Part shown: positions 1 to 5,523 of the stretch, piece after piece
Layout of the letters: each line of letters begins with the position of its first letter
How positions within the stretch are numbered: position 1 is the first letter of the stretch
From: JAZKFP01 sp040386355
GTDB lineage: Bacteria > Pseudomonadota > Gammaproteobacteria > Pseudomonadales > UBA6940
Assembly: GCA_040386355.1 (NCBI GenBank)
Contig: JAZKFP010000057.1
Coordinates: 1-5,523, forward strand
Length of the DNA stretch: 5,523 nucleotides
Direction: 5' to 3'
The notes under the pieces: model-generated
Databases searched by the model: none
Seen by the model: the letters and a program-made list of their open reading frames with translations, nothing else
What the model was told of the DNA's origin: nothing
Made by a program: the position numbers and the translations under genes

Positions 1-62
1 TTTTAAATGATACAATCAATCATTACACCTAATTTTCAAACGCTACGGGTATATAATATTGC
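1..62. other. Short region downstream of the DUF1552 gene; no gene or clear terminator
   Basis: This AT-rich stretch follows the TAA stop of the DUF1552 gene. It holds a weak 6-bp inverted repeat (AATGAT at 6-11 and ATCATT at 19-24, 7-nt loop). On the minus strand the hairpin is followed by TAAAA rather than a run of T, so it is not a convincing intrinsic terminator. The end of the operon transcript is probably outside the window, or another gene follows. Confidence 0.4.
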
Positions 63-1319
63 TTAGGAAAATTTTAGAATTTCAGAAATTGGACCATCTC
101 CATATTTTGGGTAATCTATTCCTTCTAAATTTGCTCCAGTGATAGCAGCAACAGAGTCTAAGAAATCTCCATTTTTTCCGTTGTTCACTTTAACATAGCG
201 TCCTGTAATTAAATTGCTTCCGCCTTTGCCTGCAAGCATATAAGGCATATTTTCTCCATTATGAGCAGCTCCATTTCCAAAGTCTGACATAATAACTACT
301 AATGTATTATCTAAAAGAGATTGTCCTTGCACATCGGGTGTAGCGGCTAATTTCTGAATGAGTTCTACGCATTTTTTACTGTAGTATTTTCTATAAGCAA
401 TATAATCTAAATCATTTCCTCCATGTACAGCGCCTCCGTGTGCATCCACATTAACACCTGTGTCTCGTACCGTATAAGTTCCTTGGTTATTTCCCAACAT
501 AATAGAAACAACTCGTGTTAAATTGCATTGCAATGCTAATGATGCTACCTCTATTTGCATTGACATTAAGGTATCAAATTGAGAATCGTCTTTATCGTTA
601 CCGTTAAAAGTGCGTCGATTTAAAGTGGGTAAAGTGCAACCATTAGAAACAATCGATGTAGCATCTTGCAAACGCTTTTCAGCAGCTCGTATTGATTCAA
701 GATGAATATCTAAACGTTCTTTTTCAGCACCCACTAATGCATTTCGGAATATTTGAAGGTTATTTACATTAGCGTCTAAAATACTCTTTTTGCGAATAGT
801 TGAGAGATCTCCCAATGACGAAGTTGCGGCGTTACTGAATAATCGGCTAAACGCATTTAAAGGATTATCTTCAAACGGCATTTTTTTAAAATTAGAATAG
901 GTGATAGTACTGTCGGCTTGTTGCATTGCCATTACACCTAATTGTAATGAAGAAAAGGCGGAGCTTTGTCCTAAAGTATTGCCTAAATATAAATCCATCG
1001 TCAGGGATTTGTTATTGGAAAATGCGAGATGACTGTTACCATGACCTGCCCCTGGAAGATTGATTCCTTCTACAAAAATACAAGAGTCTTTTATTGCATT
1101 AAATGGCTCGCTCATTGCGGGTAAAATAAAATTTGTTTCAGTGCCAGTCGGATGCCAATATTCAGGTAAAACCCCATTGGGTACATACAAAAAAATAACC
1201 TTTGAAAGAGGGTTTGCTGCAAATACATTTGGTACCCACAGTAAACTTGATGGTAATACCGATAATGCACTGAGTTGAGCTAACTTAGAAAGAAAACTGC
1301 GACGATTTAAAGCGCTCAT
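63..1319 (-). CDS. DUF1552 family protein with twin-arginine signal (418 aa)
   Basis: Exported protein of the DUF1552 family, whose biochemical role is not established; the family is usually encoded beside DUF1592-type cytochromes, as here. The leader has a twin-arginine motif, NRRSFLSK (residues 5-12), a hydrophobic stretch to about residue 30 and a likely cleavage after VFA (32-34), so folded export by Tat is probable. Family landmarks in order: GHGNSH (92-97), the LGVM region (127-130), PFEDNPLNAFSRLF (148-161), a helical segment ending in LESIRAAEKRL (207-217), LTRVVSIMLG (267-276), HGGAVHGG (294-301), and SLLDNTLVVIMSDFGNG...HNGENMPYMLAG (334-364). The length is normal and the gene is intact. 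Start: AGGAAA at 1328-1323 lies 6 nt upstream of the ATG. It sits 22 bp after the cytochrome gene, so the two form one operon. The histidine motif at 294-299 looks divergent (see findings). Family assignment is firm; function is unknown. Confidence 0.9.
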   Translation of the reverse strand: MSALNRRSFLSKLAQLSALSVLPSSLLWVPNVFAANPLSKVIFLYVPNGVLPEYWHPTGTETNFILPAMSEPFNAIKDSCIFVEGINLPGAGHGNSHLAFSNNKSLTMDLYLGNTLGQSSAFSSLQLGVMAMQQADSTITYSNFKKMPFEDNPLNAFSRLFSNAATSSLGDLSTIRKKSILDANVNNLQIFRNALVGAEKERLDIHLESIRAAEKRLQDATSIVSNGCTLPTLNRRTFNGNDKDDSQFDTLMSMQIEVASLALQCNLTRVVSIMLGNNQGTYTVRDTGVNVDAHGGAVHGGNDLDYIAYRKYYSKKCVELIQKLAATPDVQGQSLLDNTLVVIMSDFGNGAAHNGENMPYMLAGKGGSNLITGRYVKVNNGKNGDFLDSVAAITGANLEGIDYPKYGDGPISEILKFS

Positions 1320-1341
1320 GTATTTCCTAAAAATAAATGGT

Positions 1342-4300
1342 TTATCGGCGATAACGAATCATGTCTAATACACTTATATTTTTAAATAGTTGTTGCAATG
1401 ATTGATCGTTCGTCTTGACATCTTCGACTAAATTTTTAATAACACAGGCATTTTCTTGCGCTACCGTAAGTCCTGTACTAAACCGCGTAAAATTTTCAGA
1501 AAGACAAGCAATTACTTGATCGGATTGGGCTAAAGATTTTCCTAATTCTTTTGTGCCCTGAAAAGAAATATGTTGTCCATCGCTGATTGAAGTTATTCCA
1601 TGAATTTGCCCACTATTATCAATAGTCAATCCTTTGTCTGTGGTTCTTAATTGACCTATCGCATTAAATTCTTCCAATCCAAAGCCTAGAGGGTTAATAA
1701 TTTCTTTATGACACCCAGCGCAACCTGGGCTATCCGTGATTAGTGCAGTACGTTGACGAGTTGTCATTGAATTTAAATTAATACCAGCAGCTTCAATTTG
1801 TTTACGAATAATCTCTCGATCATTTGCAATATTATTTGGAGGTGGTGGAACGGTGTGGCAAAGAATTTGTTCCCGAATCGTCACAGCGCGTCTAATAGGA
1901 GAACTATCTTTGCTGTCTGCATGAGTTGCTAAAAATGCTCCAGTTGCAAGTAAACCGCCTCTTGGTGAATTACTAGCATTTATTGGAATCGGTTGAGTAC
2001 TGTTGGTTTGTCCGAAACCATACAAATTTGCAAGCTTGTAATCGACATAAACGTAATCATTGTCAAATAATTTTTTAATTGCATCATTATTATAAAAAAC
2101 TGATGTAAACAAAGCTTTTATTTCAGCGTCCATTGATTGGCTTAATTCTGTTGTAAATTCCGGAAATACTGTTAAGTCTTTATTAATATTTTCGATACCG
2201 TCAGTTTTAAGCCATTGAGTAACAAATTTTCCCAGTTGAGCTTTTGCGCGAGGCATAGTTAATAATCTGTCTACCTGCGCTAGTATTTGTTCTTTAGATT
2301 TTAATTGATCATTTCTAGCGGTATTGATGAGTGTATTGTCGGGCGTACTTCCGGTGAAGGTGTAACTTAAGAAAGTAGCCATTTCAAAAGGTGTTAATTC
2401 ATAAACTCCTGCTCCTAAGGTAGAGTTTTGCGAGAGAATGCCCATCTCTGATCGATATAGAAATTGTGGTGAAGTCAGTAAAGCGATTATTGCTAATTTG
2501 ATCCCTTCGCTAACAGATCCACCGGTTAAATCATTTGAGAAAAATTCAGAATACAATGTTGTTTCAGCAATAGTGAGGGGACGACGCAGTGTTTTGAATG
2601 CAAACTCATTAAGAAAACGTATCTGACAATCAATATTACTAATGCCAGAAACGAGTGTATTGTTGGTATTTCTAAAATTACAATCAACAACATTTCTAAA
2701 TTGATTTTGTTCAGACCAAGCCGCTATTTTTTCAGCGCTGTGTAAATATGCATCAAAATGCAATTCCGAGATTGCTGTAGAAATATTATTGTCAAAACCA
2801 TGATTTTTTGGATCAATAGGTAATTGTTTTTTTATTTCAAAATTAATGCCGATTAAATCTTCAACCGTACTTTGATATTCATCGCGAGTGAGTATTTTTA
2901 ATGTGCGTTTACCAAAGGTTGGTTTATCACAAGAAACCTGCATTGGATTGGGATTTAAACTGTCTGGATCAAATAGATTAACAATGTAATGCGCAATATT
3001 TTCAGCACATTCCCCATGACAAAATTGAGCGCTGCCCGATGGCATACTGGTTTGAATTTTATTTTTAATACTATTTAAAGATTTGTATAGGGAAAATAAT
3101 TGAAAACTTGGTGAGGATGCTTGCCCATTGTTGCCATGGCACACAGCACATTCAGCATTATATAGAACTTGTCCTCTAGCAATTTTTTGTGAAATAGATA
3201 AAGGAATATTTTCAGGTGTTGGAACAGGTGTTGGAACAGGTGTTGGAACAGGGGTTGGAATAGGGGTTGGAATAGGGGTTGGAATAGGGGTTGGAATAGG
3301 GGTTGGAATAGGTGTTGGAATAGGGGTTGGAACAAGGGTTGGAACAGGTGCAGGTAAAGAAACTCCTACATACGACACATGATTTATTGAACAAGTAACT
3401 CGCGAAATTGGAATTGTTTTTTTGCCTTGTAAATGAAAGCTAACTTCATTTTTGGGAAAAATATTTGAATTATATGAAGCTGATGTAAAAAGAATACTTT
3501 TTCCAAAAGTGGTGTTAGTAATTACATTTGAAACACTGGTAATTGTGACATCTTGATCCAAATCAATGATTATTTTCCAGTCTGTTGCAATTACATTCAA
3601 AGGATTGATAATGCGAATGTTACTAATAACAAATCCATCTGCCCATTGATTCATGCTGCCCATAATACAATGTAAGCCGTTTGTGATAGGTAATGGTATT
3701 AATTTAGGGGATTTAGAAGGTTGTGGGATTAGAGTGGAAATTGGAATCGGTGTAGGTGCTGGTGTAGAGTTAAGCGAAGAATTTCTGGCATAAGAAACAT
3801 GATTAATTGAACAAGTAACTCGCGAAATTGAAACTGTTTTTCTGCCTTGAAAATGAAGGCTAATCTCATTTTTGGGCAAAATACTTGAATTATGTGGCAT
3901 TGATGTAAATAGAATATTCTTTCCAAAGGTAGTATTAATACTTGCATTTGAAAAATTAGTAATCGTGACATCTTGATCCAAATGGATCATTATTTTCCAA
4001 TCTTTCGTACTAACATTTGAAGGGTTAATAATTCGAATATTGTTAATAACAAATCCATCCGACCATTGATCAATATTTCCAACAATACATTGCAAGCCAC
4101 TGCCAGCTTGCGATGAAATTGTTTCAGTAGTTGAATGCGGAATCATAAATAGTGCAGAAGTATGTGTAGGTATCGAAGCTATAGTGTTTGGACTTAAATT
4201 TGAAGTTGTAGCAGGGAGAAGAAAAAAAGTATTGGAGTTTTCAGTATAAAAAAAATTAATTTTTTTAAATATTTCAGAAGTGATCTCAGCCTTATCTCTA

Positions 4301-4383
4301 GCACAGCCGACAGTAAATATAATCCCGATAAATAGAATTATTGTCGTATAAATTTTTAAAAAGCTCCTAACCATGAAGCGCAT
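1342..4383 (-). CDS. CBM2-like, di-heme c-type cytochrome lipoprotein with DUF1587/1595/1592/1588/1585 domains (1013 aa)
   Basis: Large envelope redox protein. Residues 1-26 are a signal peptide and FTVGC (23-27) fits a lipobox, with Ala at +2, which favours outer-membrane sorting. Then come a Ser/Thr-rich spacer (28-95), a CBM2-like domain (about 97-198), a Pro-rich linker (205-235), a second CBM2-like domain (about 237-338) and a (V/I)PTP linker (347-390). A cytochrome c domain follows (about 396-472; heme motif CAVCH at 412-416, probable axial Met447 in SMPSG). DUF1587 begins at LTRDEYQSTVEDLIGI (498-513), DUF1595 covers about 588-645 (TLRRPLT; SPQFLYRSE), DUF1592 about 661-790, DUF1588 about 808-905 (LCHTVPPPP; second heme motif CAGCH at 888-892), and DUF1585 909 to the end. 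The multi-DUF body is a known c-type cytochrome architecture of unknown reaction, normally paired with DUF1552. Start: AAGG lies 10 nt upstream of the first ATG; Met4 has no better site. No frameshift is seen. Electron transfer at a polysaccharide surface is inference. Confidence 0.88.
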   Translation of the reverse strand: MRFMVRSFLKIYTTIILFIGIIFTVGCARDKAEITSEIFKKINFFYTENSNTFFLLPATTSNLSPNTIASIPTHTSALFMIPHSTTETISSQAGSGLQCIVGNIDQWSDGFVINNIRIINPSNVSTKDWKIMIHLDQDVTITNFSNASINTTFGKNILFTSMPHNSSILPKNEISLHFQGRKTVSISRVTCSINHVSYARNSSLNSTPAPTPIPISTLIPQPSKSPKLIPLPITNGLHCIMGSMNQWADGFVISNIRIINPLNVIATDWKIIIDLDQDVTITSVSNVITNTTFGKSILFTSASYNSNIFPKNEVSFHLQGKKTIPISRVTCSINHVSYVGVSLPAPVPTLVPTPIPTPIPTPIPTPIPTPIPTPIPTPVPTPVPTPVPTPENIPLSISQKIARGQVLYNAECAVCHGNNGQASSPSFQLFSLYKSLNSIKNKIQTSMPSGSAQFCHGECAENIAHYIVNLFDPDSLNPNPMQVSCDKPTFGKRTLKILTRDEYQSTVEDLIGINFEIKKQLPIDPKNHGFDNNISTAISELHFDAYLHSAEKIAAWSEQNQFRNVVDCNFRNTNNTLVSGISNIDCQIRFLNEFAFKTLRRPLTIAETTLYSEFFSNDLTGGSVSEGIKLAIIALLTSPQFLYRSEMGILSQNSTLGAGVYELTPFEMATFLSYTFTGSTPDNTLINTARNDQLKSKEQILAQVDRLLTMPRAKAQLGKFVTQWLKTDGIENINKDLTVFPEFTTELSQSMDAEIKALFTSVFYNNDAIKKLFDNDYVYVDYKLANLYGFGQTNSTQPIPINASNSPRGGLLATGAFLATHADSKDSSPIRRAVTIREQILCHTVPPPPNNIANDREIIRKQIEAAGINLNSMTTRQRTALITDSPGCAGCHKEIINPLGFGLEEFNAIGQLRTTDKGLTIDNSGQIHGITSISDGQHISFQGTKELGKSLAQSDQVIACLSENFTRFSTGLTVAQENACVIKNLVEDVKTNDQSLQQLFKNISVLDMIRYRR
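3215..3346 (-). repeat. 12-bp tandem repeat, 11 units, encoding a (V/I)PTP linker
   Basis: Eleven head-to-tail units of the form GGKGTTGGAAYA (plus strand; the last unit begins AG) run without interruption. On the coding strand they read VPTL, VPTP, six IPTP, then three VPTP (residues 347-390). Variants are clustered: three identical GGTGTTGGAACA units at the left, a block of five identical GGGGTTGGAATA units in the middle. This pattern is expected from slippage or unequal exchange. Because 12 is a multiple of 3, gain or loss of units changes linker length without shifting the frame. The linker separates the second CBM2-like domain from the cytochrome c domain and should be extended and flexible. 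Confidence 0.95.
3370..3675 (-). repeat. Second copy of duplicated CBM2-like domain (residues 237-338)
   Basis: This copy runs from GLHC to NHVSY. I count 73 identical residues of 103 against the first copy, with no gaps and an offset of 420 bp. CBM2 hallmarks by eye: a Cys near each end (C239, C331) that would form the family disulfide, NQWADGF near the start (W247), VISNIRIIN, TDWK (W269, core), and an LQG strand before the last Cys. Of the three surface Trp positions known in CBM2, the first is kept (W247), the second appears to be Val284 and the third Tyr304. It is followed directly by the VPTP/IPTP linker. Confidence 0.7.
3790..4095 (-). repeat. First copy of duplicated CBM2-like domain (residues 97-198)
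   Basis: This copy runs from GLQC to NHVSY. It carries Cys99 and Cys191 as the probable disulfide, DQWSDGF (W107), VINNIRIIN, KDWK (W129) and LHFQG before the closing RVTC. The likely binding-face positions are W107, Phe144 and His164, compared with three Trp in classic cellulose-binding CBM2. It follows a roughly 68-residue Ser/Thr-rich stretch after the lipidated Cys27, and is separated from the second copy by a Pro-rich linker (TPAPTPIP at 207-214), so domain plus linker appear to have been duplicated as a unit. I assigned CBM2 from pattern recognition, not a profile search. Confidence 0.7.
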
Positions 4384-4599
4384 ACTTTAAAAGCCTTTTT
4401 TATAGTTGGAGATTGAATTTAAATATACGTAGGTTAAAAAGGAGAATACGGAGTCTGGCAAGATGGGGAAGAAAATTTTTGTAACCGCTAGCTTAATAAA
4501 TGTAAGATCACAGATTGATCTGCTGCAGAGCAATTCTTAGTGGAGATTTTATTTATCCTTTTATGAATTCTAAATAAAACTAAAAAATTACTGCTATAT
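4384..4599. promoter_or_regulatory. Intergenic region expected to hold the promoter of the cytochrome-DUF1552 operon
   Basis: 216 bp between the anti-sigma stop and the cytochrome start. No secure gene is present. A minus-strand TATAAA (4404-4399) sits too close to the start codon and lacks a good -35 box. A TTGCCA (4461-4456, minus) has no acceptable -10 at 16-18 bp. After the anti-sigma stop the minus strand is T-rich without a GC-rich hairpin, so no clear terminator separates the two units and read-through is possible. The region contains an inverted repeat at 4505-4521 and a very short plus-strand frame at 4463-4540, both treated separately. Confidence 0.4.
4505..4521. repeat. Compact inverted repeat, possible operator
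   Basis: AGATCA and TGATCT form perfect 6-bp arms around a 5-nt centre (CAGAT). An overlapping dyad, CAGAT-TG-ATCTG, occupies 4511-4522. The site lies about 120 bp upstream of the cytochrome start codon, where a regulator could bind. The arms are only one-third GC and no T-run follows on either strand, so a terminator is unlikely. Short dyads of this size can arise by chance. Confidence 0.3.
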
Positions 4600-5223
4600 C
4601 TACCACTGCAAATATTTTTTACCCAATCCCAGTCCCAAAAGAGTCAGTAAAAAAATTGGGATAAAATAATACAAACCAATGTATAAAACTGCATCGTGAT
4701 TACAATGCAATGAATAGGATGTTGCTGCTAAACAGCCTGCGCTAAATCCACTTAAAGCCCCTAATACTGAAGGATATACAGAGGCAGCTAGCTGCAACCA
4801 GTACTTCCAGACCAAGCCTAAAATAATTGCTCCACCCAATGTTATTAGAGATAAACAATATAAAGCACTGAAATCTAACAAGCTTTGGATTTGAGCAAAA
4901 GATTGAAATTTAATTTGGAAAAATATTTGCCAAATTAATATTACGCACGCCAAGGCTATAGGTAGAAAATGATGCAATTTAATTTTTTGCCCAGGTCGAG
5001 CAATATCAGTTAACAACAATAAGCTACTTAACCAAGCTAATATAAAAATACTCGGCTTCCAGAATAACGCTAAAGACTGATCTGATCTAAATCCTAACGT
5101 TAGAAATATGATAACTGTAAAAATAAACATTCCTATTAAAGCAAAAATCCATAGTGTGGTATTTCGCAAAACAGGTTTTGGTTGTAATTGATCTACTAAC
5201 TGCTCAATCAAAAGATTCTTCAT
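4600..5223 (-). CDS. nrsF: NrsF/DUF1109 family anti-sigma factor, six-helix membrane protein (207 aa)
   Basis: Inner-membrane anti-sigma factor that should hold the co-encoded ECF sigma factor inactive until a signal arrives. Six hydrophobic segments are visible at about 22-44, 53-73, 84-104, 116-140, 150-171 and 178-203, after a short cytoplasmic N-terminus (KNLLIEQLVDQLQPKP) that would contact the sigma factor. Family marks: DIARPG after helix 2 (73-78), a GALSGFSAG helix (155-163), SLHCNHD (171-177), GLYY (183-186) and the closing LGKKYLQW. Cysteines are C93, C123, C164 and C174; C123 and C174 best match the pair known in Caulobacter NrsF (C131/C181) needed for the response to chromium and cadmium. 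The length is typical of the family. The start is fixed by a strong AGGAGG 6 nt upstream. The gene overlaps the end of the sigma gene by 20 bp. The nrsF name is by family; the actual signal is unknown. Confidence 0.88.
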   Translation of the reverse strand: MKNLLIEQLVDQLQPKPVLRNTTLWIFALIGMFIFTVIIFLTLGFRSDQSLALFWKPSIFILAWLSSLLLLTDIARPGQKIKLHHFLPIALACVILIWQIFFQIKFQSFAQIQSLLDFSALYCLSLITLGGAIILGLVWKYWLQLAASVYPSVLGALSGFSAGCLAATSYSLHCNHDAVLYIGLYYFIPIFLLTLLGLGLGKKYLQW

Positions 5224-5523
5224 GTCGAACCTCCTGTGCCATAGCGATCATTTTTTTTAAACCTCTATGTATCATTACTTTCACTGATGCTTGAGTATGG
5301 CCGGTTTGCAAAGCCACTTGTTCGATACTAAGTTCCTGCAATTTTATAAGTCGAATCACTTCCGCTTGTGCATGTGGTAGGCGTTGTAAAAAAACCTGTA
5401 CATCTATTTCTGCGTGTGGATCATTTTGTATATCTTCCGCTGCAATATCGTCTTCAAGTTCGGTTTCGACATATTTTAACGTTTTACGTAAATGATCAAT
5501 CCAACGATGTTTGGCAATTGCAA
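5204..5523 (-). CDS. ECF sigma factor, C-terminal part (5' end outside the window)
   Basis: About 105 residues are visible, ending in ...VRHEESFD with TGA at 5206-5204; the N-terminus lies beyond the right edge. The first visible residues, AIAKHRWIDHLRK, are the end of sigma region 2 (2.4, -10 recognition). An acidic linker (ETELEDD) follows, then region 4: LQRLPHAQAEVIRLIKLQEL, SIEQVALQTGHTQ and SVKVMIHRGLKKM, a helix-turn-helix typical of ECF factors (LP..QREV..L..L..LS..E.A..TG.S...VK...HRGL). It overlaps the NrsF-like gene by 20 bp, which places it with the ECF factors controlled by DUF1109/NrsF anti-sigmas, such as Caulobacter SigF. Autoregulation is usual in such pairs, but the promoter is not in the window. 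The frame was reconstructed by hand and is open throughout. Confidence 0.9.
   Translation of the reverse strand, partial: AIAKHRWIDHLRKTLKYVETELEDDIAAEDIQNDPHAEIDVQVFLQRLPHAQAEVIRLIKLQELSIEQVALQTGHTQASVKVMIHRGLKKMIAMAQEVRHEESFD
5230..5235 (-). promoter_or_regulatory. Perfect Shine-Dalgarno of the anti-sigma gene, inside the sigma gene
   Basis: AGGAGG on the minus strand lies 6 nt before the anti-sigma ATG (5223-5221). It is embedded in the sigma factor reading frame, where it contributes to codons for Q-E-V near the C-terminus. Ribosomes finishing the sigma gene at 5204 are thus positioned to start the anti-sigma gene, which suits the near-equal synthesis needed for a sigma/anti-sigma pair. 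Confidence 0.85.

Noticed and set aside
6..24. Hairpin AATGAT...ATCATT as operon terminator
   Set aside because: Only 6 AT-rich pairs, and the minus-strand sequence after it is TAAAA rather than a T-run.
2438..2626. 62-residue plus-strand frame
   Set aside because: Lies entirely inside the DUF1595-encoding part of the cytochrome gene; composition and context are those of an antisense shadow.
3128..3382. Open plus-strand frame rich in VGTG/VGIG repeats
   Set aside because: It is the antisense reading of the 12-bp repeat that encodes the VPTP/IPTP linker; a repeat whose unit is a multiple of 3 keeps other frames open. No ribosome site or family features.
3075..3394. Two other minus-strand frames with FQPL and CSNPYSN repeats
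   Set aside because: These are out-of-frame readings of the same tandem repeat inside the intact cytochrome gene.
4399..4404. TATAAA on the minus strand as a -10 box for the cytochrome operon
   Set aside because: It would place the transcript start within about 10 nt of the ATG, downstream of or overlapping the ribosome site, and no reasonable -35 lies 16-18 bp upstream.
4481..4486. GTAACC, resembling the -35 reported for Caulobacter SigF targets (GTAACC-N16-CGAA)
   Set aside because: It is on the plus strand, pointing away from the cytochrome operon, and no CGAA occurs at the required spacing.

Overview
The window is AT-rich (mid-30s % GC by eye) and reads almost entirely from the minus strand. 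It holds four genes. In transcription order, right to left, they are: the 3' end of an ECF sigma factor; an overlapping six-helix NrsF/DUF1109-type anti-sigma factor; a 216-bp gap; a very large lipoprotein c-type cytochrome with DUF1587/1595/1592/1588/1585 domains; and, 22 bp further on, a Tat-exported DUF1552 protein. The ECF/NrsF pair, the proline/threonine-rich linkers and the DUF1592-DUF1552 gene pair point to a free-living Gram-negative proteobacterium, perhaps a gammaproteobacterium of low GC. The sequence alone does not fix the taxon.

Right part (4600-5523): the sigma factor ends inside the anti-sigma gene (20-bp overlap), and the anti-sigma gene has a perfect AGGAGG ribosome site lying within the sigma coding region. 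The two are therefore almost certainly translationally coupled. The anti-sigma protein keeps two cysteines whose spacing is close to that reported for the metal-sensing pair of Caulobacter NrsF.

Middle (4384-4599): an intergenic region with no secure gene. It should carry the promoter of the downstream operon. It contains a compact inverted repeat but no convincing sigma-70 or ECF promoter that I can identify.

Left part (63-4383): a two-gene operon. The 1013-residue lipoprotein has, in order, a lipobox, a Ser/Thr-rich spacer, two tandem domains that I read as family 2 carbohydrate-binding modules (CBM2-like, about 71% identical to each other), an 11-unit VPTP/IPTP linker encoded by a 12-bp tandem repeat, a mono-heme cytochrome c domain, and a DUF1587-1595-1592-1588-1585 body with a second heme motif. 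The partner is a DUF1552 protein with a twin-arginine leader. The most notable idea is that this is a polysaccharide-tethered, outer-membrane di-heme redox protein working with its DUF1552 partner in the cell envelope, possibly under the adjacent envelope-stress sigma/anti-sigma pair. The domain layout is seen in the sequence; the substrate, the electron-transfer role and the regulatory link are inference.
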